DNA of 64,000 nucleotides from positions 205,114,681-205,178,680 of the forward strand of contig NC_089492.1 in assembly GCF_036850765.1 (NCBI RefSeq). Reading direction: 5' to 3'. Each line of letters starts with the position of its first letter. Positions within the stretch are counted from its first letter, which is position 1. Origin of the DNA: Saccopteryx bilineata. Its lineage: Eukaryota; Chordata; Mammalia; Chiroptera; Emballonuridae. The notes under the pieces were generated by a model. It worked only from the letters and a program-made list of their open reading frames with translations. It ran no database searches and was not told the origin of the DNA. The translations under genes were made by a program, and so were the position numbers. Positions 12,611-23,235 of this stretch are shown piece after piece.

Positions 12611-15600
12611 TTATGTCCCACCTACGTATGGAATAATACAGTTCCTGGTTTTTTCTGATTTACTTATTTCGCTTCGTATCATGTTATCAAGATCCCACCA
12701 TTTTGCTGTAAATGTTCCGATGTCATCATTTCTTCTGGCTGAGTAGTATTCCATAGTGTATATGTGCCACATCTTCTTTATCCAGTCATCTATTGATGGG
12801 CTTTTTGGTTGTTTCCATGTCCTGGCCACTGTGAACAATGCTGCAATAAACATGGGGCTGCATGTGTCTTTATGTATCAATGTTTCTGAGTTTTGGGATT
12901 ATATATACCCAGTAGAGGGATTGCTGGGTCATAAGGTAGTTCTATTTTCAGTTTTTTGAGGAACCACCATACTTTCTTCCATAATGGTTGTACTACTTTA
13001 CATTCCCACCAACAGTGTATGAGGGTTCCTTTTTCTCCACAGCCTCTCCAACATTTGCTATTACCTGACATGCTAATAACAGCTAATCGAACAGGTGTGA
13101 GGTGGTATCTCATTGCCGTTTTGATTTGCATTTCTCTAATAGCTAAAGAAGATGAGCATCTTTTCATATATCTGTTGGCCATTTGTATTTCTTCCTGGGA
13201 GAAGTGTCTATTCATATCCTCTTCCCATTTTTTTATTGGATTGTTTGTTTATTTGTTGTTGAGTTTTATGAGTTCTTTGTATATTTTGGATATTAGGCCC
13301 TTATCTGAGCTGTTGTTTGAAAATATCATTTCCCATTTAGTTGGCTTTCTGTTTATTTTATCAGTTTCTCTTGCTGAGCAAAAACTTCTTAGTCTGATGT
13401 AGTCCCATTCATTAATTTTTGCCTTCACTTCTCTTGCCTGTGGAGTCAAATTCATAAAATGCTCTTTAAAACCCAGGTCCATGAGTTGAGTACCTATGTC
13501 TCCTTCCATGTACTTAATTGTTTCAGGTCTATGTTTAGATCTTTGATCCATTTTGAGTTAATTTTTGTACAGGGGGAGAGACTGTAGTCCAGTTTCATTC
13601 TTTTGCATGTGGCTTTCCAGTTTTCCCAACACCATTTATTGAAGAGGCTTTCTTTTCTCCATTGTGTGTTGTTGGCCCCTTTATCAAAAATTATTTGACT
13701 GTATATATGTGGTTTTATTTCTGGACTTTCTATTCTGTTCCATTGGTCTGAGTGTCTATTTTTCTGCCAATACCATGCTGTTTTGACTGTCGTGGCCCTA
13801 TAATATAGTTTGAAGTCAGGTATTGTAATGCCCCCAGCTTCATTCTTTTTCTTTAGGATTGCTTTGGCTATTCGGGGTTTTTTATAGTTCCATATAAATC
13901 TGATGATTTTTTGCTCTATTTCTTTAAAAAACGTCATTGGAAGTTTGATGGGAATTGCATTAAATTTGTATATTGCTTTGGGTAATATAGCCATCTTGAT
14001 TATATTTATTCTTCCTAGCCAAGAACAAGGTATATTTTTCCATCTCATTATATCTTTTTCGATTTCCCTTAACAATGGTTTATAGTTTTCATTATATAAG
14101 TCCTTTACATTCTTTGTTATGTTTATTCCTAAGTATTTTATTTTTTTTGTTGCAATCGTGAAGGGGATTATTCTTTTGAGTTCCTTCTCAGTTGTTTCAT
14201 TGTTGGCATATAGAAAGGCTATTGACTTCTGTATGTTAATTTTGTATCCTGCGACCTTACTGTATTGGCTTATTGTTTCTAGTAGTCTTTTTGTGGATTC
14301 TTTGGGGTTTTCGATGTATAGGATCATATCATCTGCAAAAAGTGATACCTTTACTTCTTCTTTTCCGATATGGATGCCTTTTATTTCTTTGTCTTGTCTG
14401 ATTGCTGTGGCGAGAACCTCTAGTACCACATTAAATAAGAGTGGAGAGAGTGGACAACCCTGTCTTGTTCCTGATTTAAGGGGGAAAGCCTTCAGTTTAG
14501 TGCCATTTAATATGATGTTAGCTGATGGTTTATCATATATGGCCTTTATCATGTTGAGATATTTTCCTTCTATACCCATTTTGTTGAGAGTCTTAAACAT
14601 AAAATTGTGTTGTATTTTATCAAAAGCCTTTTCTGCATCTATTGATAAGATCATGTGGTTTTTGTTCTTTGTTTTGTTGATATGGTGTATTACATTAACC
14701 GTTTTACGTATGTTGAACCATCCTTGAGATTCTGGGATGAATCCCACTTGATCATGATGTATTATTTTTTTAATATGTTGTATTCGATTTGCTAGTATTT
14801 TGTTTAGTATTTTAGCATCTGTATTCATTAGAGATATTGGTCTGTAGTTTTCTTTTTTTGTGCCATCCTTGCCTGGTTTTGGTATGAGGGTTATGTTGGC
14901 CTCATAAAATGTGTTGGGAAGTATTGCTTCTTCTTCAATTTTTTGGAAGACTTTGAGTAGAATAGGAACCAAGTCTTCTTTGAGTGTTTGATAAAATTCG
15001 CTGGTATAGCCGTCAGGGCCTGGACTTTTATTTTTGGGGAGGTTTTTAATGGTTTTTTTCTATTTCTTCTCTACTGATAGGTCTGTTTAGGCTTTCTGCT
15101 TCTTCTTGACTCAGTCTAGGAAGGTTGTATTGTTCTAGGAATTTATCCATTTCTTCTAGGTTGTTGAATTTAGCGGCATAAAGTTTTTCATAGTATTCTA
15201 CAATAATTCTTTGTATATCTACGGTGTCCATGGTGATTTCTCCTCTTTCATTTTGGATTTTGTTTATATGAGTTCTTTCTCTTTTTTCCTTGGTAAGTCT
15301 TTCCAAGGGTTTGTCAATTTTGTTGATCTTTTCAAAGAACCAGCTTCTTGTTCTATTAATTTTTTCTATAGTTTTTTCTGTTCTCTAATTCATTTATATC
15401 TGCTCTGATTTTTATTATCTCCTTTCTTCGGCTGGTTTTGGGTTGTCTTTGTTCTTCTTTTTCTAGTTCCTTAAGGTGGGAAGTTAAGTGGTTCACTTGG
15501 GCTCTCTCTTGTTTGTTCATATATGCCTGAAGTGATATGAACTTCCCTCTTATCACTGCTTTTGCTGCATCCCATAGATTCTGATATGTCGTATTATCAT

Positions 15601-16437
15601 TTTCATTAGTCTCTATATATCTTTTGATCTCTGCACTTATTTCTTCTTTGACCCATTCATTTTTTAAAAGTATGTTGTTTAGTTTCCACATTTTTGTGGG
15701 ATTTTTTTCCTCTTTTTTGCAGTTGAATTCTAGTTTCAAGGCTTTATGATCAGAAAATATGCTTGGTACAACTTCGATTTTTCTGAATTTGCTGATGTTG
15801 TTTTTGTGGCCCAACATATGGTCAATTCTTGAGAATGATCCATGTACACTGGAGAAAAATGTATACTCAGTCACTTTGGGATGAAATGTCCTGTAGATGT
15901 CTATCATATCCAGGTGCTCTAGTGTTTTGTTTAAGGCCACTATGTCTTTATTGATTCTCTGTTTGGATGACCAATCTAGAGCCGTCAGCGGTGTATTGAG
16001 GTCTCCAAGTATGATTGTGTTTTTGTCAGTTTTTGTTTTAAGATCAATAAGTAGCTGTCTTATATATTTTGGTGCTCCTTGGTTTGGTGCATATATATTA
16101 AGAATTGTTATGTCTTCTTGATTCAGTGTCCCCTTAGCCATTATGAAATGGCCATTTTTGTCTCTGAGTACTTTTTCTGTCTTGTAGTCAGCATTATCCA
16201 ATATGAGTATTGCTACACCTGCTTTTTTTTTTGGATGTTATTTGCTTGGAGTATTGTTTTCCAGCCTTTCACTTTGAATTTGTTTTTATCCTTGTTACTT
16301 AGATTTGTTTCCTGTAAGCAGCATACAGTTGGATTTTCTTTTTTAATCCATTCTGCTACTCTGTGCCTTTTTATTGGCGAGTTTAATCCGTTTACATTTA
16401 GTGTAATTATTGATTCTTGTGAGTTCCCTATTGCCAT
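12611..16437 (-). pseudogene. L1 ORF2 (endonuclease-reverse transcriptase), broken
   Basis: Family role: ORF2p nicks the target and reverse-transcribes L1 RNA. Visible parts: the endonuclease N-terminus LNVNGLNSPIKR with QETN (16437-16213), endonuclease middle and end with GDLNTPL and SDHKAL (16201-15356), a linker (15306-15046), reverse transcriptase with [22 protein letters not shown] and the catalytic FADD (14972-13494), and a Cys-rich C-terminus [14 protein letters not shown] (13215-12877), ending at 12611. Breaks: a frameshift in an A10 run at 16222-16231, others in A runs at 15372-15377, 15053-15059, about 13521 and about 12891, and an in-frame TAA at 13251-13249. Catalytic residues that can be seen are intact. 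Confidence 0.92.
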
Positions 16438-16639
16438 TTTATATCTTGCTTTCTGTTAGTTTTGTGTTTTGTTTGATCCTTCTCTTTCGTTTTTCTATCT
16501 TTTGTTTTTATTTGGTTGTATTCCATACATCTTTCCTCTGTTGCTATCTTTTTTATCTCATGTGCTTCTGTGGTGGTTTTTTCAATGGTGGTTACCTTTG
16601 AGTAATGAAAAGGGTCCCTACCCTGTTCATTGTAGCGAA

Positions 16640-17734
16640 CTATTTTGTGAGTACTTTTGCACTCCATCGTCCTTTGCTACTGTTAATCTCCATCTTCTCC
16701 CCCTCTTTCTTTTTGTTGTTGTCACAGTTTAAATTTGGTTTTATTGTGTTCTTCTTGGAGCTTTTACTTGTGGCTCTGTTTTTTTTTTTGTTCTTTGTAT
16801 CGGATTGGAGAACCCCCTTTAGTAATTCCTGGAGTGGGGGTTTTCTGATGATAAATTCCCTCATCTTTTCTGTATCTGTGAATGTTTTTATTTCTCCTTC
16901 ATATTTGAAGGATAGCTTTGATGGGTATAGTATTTGTGGCTGAAAGTTCCTCTCTTTCAGGACTTTAAATATCGGGATCCACTCTCTTCTAGCTTGTAGA
17001 GTTTCTGCTGAGAAATCTGATGATAATCTAATGGGCCTTCCTTTATATGTTGTATTCTTCTTTTCCCTGGCTGCCTTGAGAATTTTTTCTTTGCTGTTGG
17101 TTTGTGTCAATTTCATTATGATATGCCTTGGAGTAGGTTTGTTGGGGTTAAGAAAACTTGGAGTTCTGTTTGCTTCTTGAACTTGAGGCTTTAGTTCTTT
17201 CCACAGGCTTGGGAAGTTCTCATCTATTATTTGTTTGAGTATGTTCTCCATTCCATTTTCTCTCTCTTCTCCCTCTGATATACCTATTATTCTTATGTTA
17301 TTCTTTTTGATGGAGTCAGATAATTCTTGTAGGGCTATCTCATTTTTTTTTTAATTTTTGAGTCTCTTTCTTCTTCTCTCTGTTGTGCCTCAAGTTGCTT
17401 GTCTTCTATTTCACTAATCCTCTCTTCTGTCTGACCTGTTCTATATAGCTAAGCTTGTTACTTCGTTTTTCAGCTCGTGAATTGAGTTTTTCATCTCTGT
17501 TTGATTTGTTTTTATAGTTTCAATTTCCTTGGACATATATTCTTTGTGTTCATTGAGTTGTTTTCTGAGCTCCCTAAATTGCCTTTCTGTGTTTTCTTGT
17601 ATATCTTGGAGGAGTTTTAGGATTTCTATCTTGAATTCTCTGTCATTTAGCTCCAAGGTTTCCAATATATTAAATTTTTTCTCCATAGATTTTTCCTCAT
17701 CTAGCTGTGTTACCTCTCTTTCTTTTGTATCCAT
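16640..17734 (-). pseudogene. L1 ORF1 (RNA-binding chaperone), broken
   Basis: The N-terminal part (17734-17441, MDTKEREVTQLDEEK...) is a Glu/Lys/Leu-rich coiled coil, as in ORF1p trimers. The C-terminal part (17251-16640) has the RRM/CTD signature PRHIIMKL, TYKGRPIRLSSDFSAETLQARR and a Lys-rich tail. Two frame changes separate them: one near 17447, and one in an A run at about 17343-17352. Family role: trimeric RNA-binding protein coating L1 RNA. Confidence 0.88.
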
Positions 17735-19200
17735 GATATTCGATTTTCTCTTCCTTAATGATATCTGAGGGTGGTTTTGTTGATAGTATTAATGAGATTT
17801 AATAAAGAATAAAAAGTTAAAAAAATAAAAAATCAAAGATTTGATTTTTTTCTAAAAAAATTAATAATGAAATAAAGAAAAATAAAATAAAATAAAAATT
17901 TTAAAAAAAGGAAATTATTCCCCCCTCCTTTTTTCCTCTCCTCTCCTCTCCCCTCTTTCTTGAGAAAATATTGTGGTGAACTGTGAATTATAACAAACAA
18001 TACCTGTGATGGAGGGCCTGAATTGGGGAAAAGTAATAAAGGAGCAAAAAAAAAAAGAAAAAAGAAAAAAAAAGAGCGTATGGACCCACAAAAAGCAAAT
18101 AAGGAAAAAATTTGGGTCAAGAATAAAATGATTTGCTTTTAGGTGTTGGTTGTCTAAGAGTTATGATGAGAGAAATAAGAGGAAAATGGAAAAATGGGGG
18201 GACAAATTAAAAAATTACTATTGTATTTAGTGGAACAAGAACTAGATAATATGGAGAGCCAGGGATGGGAGCACTGCTAGTGAGTTAAAAAGGTGAAGTA
18301 AAAAAACCCCAAAATGCCACAAACATAGGTTTGAGTCCCAGATAAGATTATTTGTTTGTTATTGAGGTTTGAATGAGAGGAGATGTAAAGGAGAAAGGAA
18401 GAAACTAATATAGAGGGAGAAAAGAAAGAGAGAGAGAGAAAAAAAGAGGGAACCACTAAAAGAAGAAAAAAGAAAGGAGAGAGAGAGAGAGAGAGAGAGT
18501 TAAGGGTTTTGGAGTGCAACCCTCATAGAGAGAAAGGAAGAGAAGAGAAAAGATAATGGGAGATATAACACTTATGGGTAGTGTAGTTCAAGGAGAGGAG
18601 AGAGTAAGACCGGTAGAGAGTTAATTGGCCAAATTGGAGGAGGAAAAAAAGTATCAAGAATGAAGATAAGAGAAACAAACGAACAAATATAATAAAATGG
18701 GATAGGTTATAAAGTCTGCAGATTATTCTTGATTTTGAGAGGTTATCTTCTTGCTTTTTCTTTTCTCTCCCTCTTCCTGGTCGGTGACTCTGTACCCCGG
18801 GTTCTGCCCCTTTGGCACGCTCAGGTAGAGGTTTGCAGTTGATAAGTCTGTATGGCAATGTCATGTATTGTGCTTTAGTCTCGTTGGCAGTCGAGGCTCA
18901 TTAGCATTTATAGGCTCCGACAGTGAGAGAGTCCGTGTTCCTAGAGCCTTTCTCCTAGTCTTTCCTTCCTCAATTAGTAGGCTGATAATCCAGCTATGGG
19001 GTTGCTGCTGCCTCTGCCTGGATAGTAAGAGGCTCAAAGAGCTGGCAACTCCCCACTCTATTTCCACTCAGTACAGGGCTCTGGGTAAGGCTCAGTCAGT
19101 CAGAGCTGCTAGCATAATCAGGCGGGGTTTCCGCCCACTCAAAGACTTCTGGCTCTGCCACTCTGTCCGGTAACACAGGCGGGCGCCCACTTCCGGGGCG
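17735..19200 (-). promoter_or_regulatory. L1 5' UTR / internal promoter
   Basis: About 1.47 kb between the L1 5' end and ORF1. The first 400 bp (19200-18770) are GC-richer and contain CpGs. The rest is A/G-rich on the plus strand, with GA runs (18,420-18,500) and AT-rich stretches near ORF1. By family knowledge the 5' UTR holds an internal Pol II promoter. The 5' end starts GCGCCCCGGAAG, directly against the SINE tail. Confidence 0.75.
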
Positions 19201-19407
19201 CTTTTTTTTTTATTTTATTTTTTATTCATTTTAGAGAGGAGAGAGAAAGGGAGAGAGAGAGGAGAGAGAGACAGAGAGAGAGGGTGGGGAGGAGCTGAAA
19301 GCATCAACTCCCATATGTACCTTGACCAGGCAAGCCCAGGGTTTCTAACCAGCGACCTCAGCGTTTCCAGGTTGACGCTTTATCCACTGCGCCACTACAG
19401 GTCAGGC
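19201..19407 (-). mobile_element. VES-type SINE (GCCTGACC head) fused to the L1 5' end
   Basis: On the minus strand it starts GCCTGACCTGTAGTGGCGCA, carries tRNA-like A and B boxes, a CT-rich middle and a tail TGAATAAAAAATAAAATA(A)n. The tail abuts the L1 5' end with no host sequence or duplication between. The head abuts the shared target duplication at 19408. Confidence 0.9.
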
Positions 19408-19422
19408 TTAATACTTTATTTT

Positions 19423-19785
19423 GACCAATGAAATATTAAGTAGTATGTTATTTTATTTCCAATTATTTGGGTATTTTCCAAATATCTTTCTGTTATTACT
19501 TTATAGTTTAAAGCTGTTGTGGTCACAGAACAGAAATTATATAAGTTCAAATCTTTAAAATTTAAGAATGCGTCTATCTTGGTGAATATTCCATAATCAC
19601 TTGAAAAGAATGTATATTCTACTGGTGTTGGGTGGTATTCTATAAATTTCAATTAGATCAGATTGTTTAGTAGAATTCAAACTTCTACATTTTTTCTGCC
19701 TTTCTATCTGATTATTCTATTCATTATTGAGAGAGCAGTGCTGAAGTCTCCAAGTATAAATGTGGAGTTGTCTGTATAAACAGTC
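19423..19785 (-). mobile_element. Ancient L1 ORF2 segment, inverted, part 2
   Basis: On the minus strand this is endonuclease-region ORF2 (GGAGACTTCAGCACTG, then CATTCTTTTCAAGTGATTAT, ATTCACCAAGATAGACGCAT, GAAAGATATTTGGAAAATAC). It joins seamlessly to the segment ending at 12,350 once the chimeric insertion and one target copy are removed. Confidence 0.78.
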
Positions 19786-19999
19786 TTTTCAACAAATGGC
19801 ACTGGAACAACTGGACATACATACTCAAAGAAAAAGTGAACTTCAACTTATACTTAACACCATGTACAAACGTTGACTCAAAATAAATTAGGGATCTACA
19901 TTAAATTATAAAACTGCTTGAAGATAACTAAGAAAAAGAATCTTCATGACTTTGGATTAGTCAAACACTTTATAAATAAGACATCAAGAGACCAATTCA

Positions 20000-20359
20000 G
20001 CCTGACCAGGTGGTGACAGCATCAACCCAGGATACAGAGGACCCAGGTTCAAAGCCCCAAGGTTACTAGCTTAAGTAAAGATTCACCAGCTTGAGTGCAG
20101 GGTCACTGACTTGAGCATGGGATCATAGACATGACCCATAGTCACTGGATTGAGCCCAAGATCACTGGCTTGAAGCCCAAGATCACTTGCTTGAGCCTAA
20201 GGTTGCTGGTTTGAGCATGGGGTCACTGGCTCAGCTGGAGACCTCTAGTCAAGGCACATATGAGAAAACAATCAATGAACAACTAAGGTGCCACAACTAT
20301 GATGCTTCTCATTTCTCTCCCTTCATGTCTGTTCCAGTCAAGAGAGAGAGAGAGTGAGG
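20000..20359 (+). mobile_element. VES-type SINE with a long internal module array
   Basis: A GCCTGACCAGGTGGTGACAG head, B-box-like AGGTTCAAAGCC, then about nine ~20-bp modules of the type (A/G)GGTCACTGGCTTGAGCC (20,065-20,245), a GTCAAGGCACATATGAGAAA 3' domain and GA-rich tail. The target duplication GAGACCAATYCA (19988-19999 and 20360-20371, one mismatch) confirms the ends. Confidence 0.85.
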
Positions 20360-20556
20360 GAGACCAATCCATAAAATAATTCAAAATTTGGATTTTATCA
20401 AAATTAAAAGATTTTGTTCTATAAAGGAAATCATAAAATGGTGTAAGAAAATAAGACATAGATTGGGAAACACTTGTAAATGACATACCTGACAAAATAT
20501 TTGTTTTCATAATATATAAAGAACTCATAAAACTCAGCAATAAGAAAACAATCAAC

Positions 20557-20669
20557 CTCCCTTGACCATGTATCTCAGTTAGTTAGCACTGTCCTGACAC
20601 GTCAAGGCTGCAGATTTAATAATCAACCAATGAATGCATAAATAAGTGGAACAGATCAATGTTTGCATT

Positions 20670-20717
<48 letters not shown>

Positions 20718-20755
20718 CCTCTTCTTGTCTCTCTAAAATCAATCAATAAATACAA
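20557..20755 (+). mobile_element. Classic VES SINE copy, degenerate
   Basis: A head with TATCTCAGTTAGTTAGCACT (A-box-like) and CCTGACACGTCAAGGCTGCA, then AATCAACCAATGAATGCATA, AATAAGTGGAACAGATCAAT, a long (CT)n tract and CTCTAAAATCAATCAATAAA. The latter 3' domain is the widely shared bat VES tail. The segment after the B box is shortened. Confidence 0.75.
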
Positions 20756-20777
20756 TTTAAAAAAGGAATACATCAGC

Positions 20778-21104
20778 TTTTTTTTTTTTGACAGAGACAG
20801 AGTCAGAGAGAGGGATAGATAGGGACAGACAGACAGGAATGGAGAGAGATGAGAAGCATCAATCATCAGTTTTTTGTTGCGACACCTTAGTTGTTCATTG
20901 ATTGCTTTCTCATATGTGCCTTGACCATGGGCCTTCAGCAAACTGAGTAACCCCTTGCTCAAGCCAGCGACCTTGGGTCCCAGCTGGTGAGCTTTGCTCA
21001 AACCAAATGAGCCCACGCTCAAGCTGGCAACCTTGGGGTTTCGAACTTGGGTCCTCTGCATCCCAGTCCAATGCTCCATCCACTGCGCCACTGCCTGGTC
21101 AGGC
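20778..21104 (-). mobile_element. VES-type SINE (module-array subgroup)
   Basis: A minus-strand copy with GCCTGACCAGGCAGTGGCGC head, five ~20-bp CTTGAGC-type modules and the GATTGATGCTTCTCATCTCT 3' domain with A-rich tail. A short target duplication CATCAGC (20771-20777 and 21105-21111) flanks it. Confidence 0.85.
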
Positions 21105-21397
21105 CATCAGCCTATTTTTAATGGGAAGAAGGTGTGAACCAAAGAAAACATGTGAATGTCAAATAAACACATGGAAAGACATTCAACATCATTAGACATT
21201 ATGGAATTCCGCACTAAAACTACAATGTGATATCAGTACATGTACATTAGAATAGCTTTTTAAATAAGGCAATACCAAGGGCTAATGAGTCTGTAGAGCA
21301 AATGTCACTCCTGTGCATGGCTGATAAGAATGCGATATGATACAGCTACTTTGGAAAACAGTTTGGTTTAACTATAAAATTAAAACTACACTTGCCG

Positions 21398-21615
21398 GCC
21401 TGACCTGTGGTGGCGTAGTGGATAAAGCGTCGACCTGGAAATGCTGAGGTCGCCGGTTCGAAACCCTGGGCTTGCCTGGTCAAGGCACATATGGGAGTTG
21501 ATGCTTCCTGCTCCTCCCTCCCTTCTCTCTCTGTCTCTATCCTCTCTCTCTCTCCCTCTCTCTCTCCTTTCTAAAAAATGAATAAATTAAAAAAATAAAA
21601 ATTAAAATTAAAAAA
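21398..21615 (+). mobile_element. VES-type SINE (GCCTGACCTG head)
   Basis: A near-consensus copy with intact A and B boxes (GGTTCGAAACC) and AATAAATTAAAAA tail. The target duplication AAAACTACACTTGCC occurs at both ends (21382-21396, 21616-21630). Young in appearance. Confidence 0.92.
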
Positions 21616-21760
21616 AAAACTACACTTGCCATATGATTCAGAAATCTTACTTACAGCATTCATCCTAAAGAAATGAAAACTTACAGTCATACAAACACCT
21701 GTATATGACTGCTGATAGCAGCATATCTGCCTGAATTAGGACTCAGCAGAGAAAAGCTGT

Positions 21761-22603
21761 CTTACTCATGGTTGTATCTCTTCCCGGGGGGAAGACTGCA
21801 TCCAATGGCTGCATCCAATGCAGAGTACAAAGACTTGGCCTCCTTACCTCAACTGAAATAGTTTCACAGGGTCATCCCAGCTTTAGGATCAGTGGAACTA
21901 TCTGTTGTGACTATATCACAGTTCAGCTTCTTCCAACTTTACCAATTTTGCTTTCCTCACCCTTCACAGGTATGTCTCCTGAGGGCACCCCACAAAAAAA
22001 CTCCACGTATCAACATCAGGGTATCAGAGATTGTTTCCTGGGGAAACCAACTTGAGAGGAGTATGAAATTGGGCCAGATTGGGTAAAAGTAAATAACTTC
22101 AATCTGTGTTATTTTGTGTTGAATATGTGTTACTTTATTTTCTTTCTTATATGTTTGCAATATTTTATAATCCTATAAATATATGCATGTCTTCAGCACA
22201 TATTGTGAGACATATCACCATAATTTAAGACAAAAGTCTCTGCCAGCTATGCAGTAGTTTCTAGAAAATGTATATTAGGTAATGCAGGTAATAATCTGGC
22301 TCAAGGAAAAAAACTTTCAAATATTGAAATCAAATGAAAATGTCTGCATGTACTCAGTTAATATTTTTTTGGAAGTCATTTGTAAAGTTTATAAAAACAC
22401 TTAATTCTCCAATAGAACAAATAAAATTAAAAGTTTTAGTATTTTTATAAAATGATAAGCTTTTCTAATATAACAGATTTTTATTGTTTTATAGCAATTT
22501 AAAAGAACAATAGTATCAAAAAAGTTTATATTTTTCATATGTTATCTCAACTTATCAAGTAAAATGTGTTTAGTTATAAATTCTCAAGTTGCATGCCCAC
22601 AGC
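21761..22603. other. Intergenic, nothing recognised
   Basis: AT-rich, no coding or clear repeat signature. Confidence 0.5.
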
Positions 22604-22618
22604 AAGAAAATAAGCCTT

Positions 22619-23220
22619 GCCCTGGCCGGTTGGCTCAGTGGTAGAGCGTCGGCCTGGCGTGCGGGGGACCCGGGTTCGATTCCCGGCCAGGGCACATAGG
22701 AGAAGCGCCCATTTGCTTCTCCACCCCCACCCCCTCCTTCCTCTCTGTCTCTCTCGTCCCCTCCCGCAGCCAAGGCTCCATTGGAGCAAAGATGGCCCGG
22801 GCCTGACCTGTGGTGGCGCAGTGGATGAATCGTCAGCCTGGAAATGCTGAGGTCGCTGGTTCAAAACCCTGGGCTTGCCTGGTCAGGGCACATGTGGGAG
22901 TTGATGGTTCCAGCTCCTCCCCCCTGTCTGTCTCTCTCTCTCTCCTCTCTAAAAATGAATAAATAAAATTTAAAAAAAAAAAAAAAAAAAAAGATGGCCC
23001 GGGCGCTGGGGATGGCTCCTTGGCCTCTGCCCCAGGCGCTAGAGTGGCTCTGGTCGCGGCAAAGCGACGCCCCGGAGGGGCAGAGCATCGCCCCCTGGTG
23101 GGAAGAGCATCGCCCCCTGGTGGGCGTGCCGGGTGGATCCCAGTCGCGCGCATTTGGGAGTCTGTCTGACTGTCTCTCCCCGTTTCCAGCTTCAGAAAAA
23201 AAAATACAAAAAAAGAAAGA
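22619..23220 (+). mobile_element. VES-type SINE (GCCCTGGCCGG head), split by a second SINE
   Basis: Outer element: A box GTTGGCTCAGTGGTAGAGCG, B box GGTTCGATTCC, then GAGAAGCGCCCATTTGCTTC, GCTCCATTGGAGCAAAGATG and a 3' domain ending CTTCAGAAAAAAAAATACAA. The perfect target duplication AAGAAAATAAGCCTT (22604-22618, 23221-23235) brackets the whole nest. It is interrupted at 22,801-22,989. Confidence 0.93.
22801..22989 (+). mobile_element. VES-type SINE nested inside another SINE
   Basis: A GCCTGACCTGTGGTGGCGCA head through an A tail, inserted in the outer SINE. The target duplication AAAGATGGCCCGG (22788-22800, 22990-23002) is host SINE sequence, so this copy is the younger of the two. Confidence 0.93.
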
Positions 23221-23235
23221 AAGAAAATAAGCCTT

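Larger units (their letters stand above)
12366..19200 (-). mobile_element. LINE-1, near full length, minus strand
   Basis: About 6.8 kb with all L1 parts in order on the minus strand: a long 5' UTR (19200-17735), ORF1 (17734-16640), a spacer, ORF2 (16437-12611) and a short 3' UTR with a G-rich polypurine tract and A-rich tail. Both ORFs carry frameshifts and ORF2 one nonsense codon, so this copy cannot encode its own machinery. It is much less decayed than the L1 it sits in and is therefore younger. Most breaks fall in A homopolymers. Confidence 0.93.
12351..19422 (-). mobile_element. SINE-L1 chimeric insertion with a single 15-bp target-site duplication
   Basis: The unit TTAATACTTTATTTT occurs at 12351-12365 and again at 19408-19422. 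Between the two copies, read on the minus strand, are a complete SINE (19407-19201), its A-rich tail, then directly the L1 5' end (19200), the L1 body and the L1 A-rich tail (to 12366). No target duplication lies between SINE and L1, so both appear to have landed in one event. The pre-insertion site is recoverable: outside the duplications an older L1 ORF2 antisense segment continues from 12350 to 19423. Confidence 0.85.
19790..21760 (+). mobile_element. Ancient L1 3' ORF2 and 3' end, plus strand, cut by four SINEs
   Basis: Late ORF2 sequence in plus orientation (TTTTCAACAAATGGCACTGG, AACACCATGTACAAACGTTG, ATTTGGATTTTATCAAAATT, AAGACATTCAACATCATTAG, GCATTCATCCTAAAGAAATG). It is split by SINEs at 20000-20359, 20557-20755, 20778-21104 and 21398-21615. 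It is probably the 3' part of the same old element as 11,080-12,350. Confidence 0.75.

Noticed and set aside
13494..14972. A 492-codon frame as a host gene
   Set aside because: It is L1 reverse transcriptase (FADD motif), in line with flanking endonuclease and Cys-rich parts of the same element.
22621..22690. tRNA-like sequence with A and B boxes
   Set aside because: It is the tRNA-derived head of a VES SINE flanked by target duplications, not a tRNA gene; the same holds for the other SINE heads.
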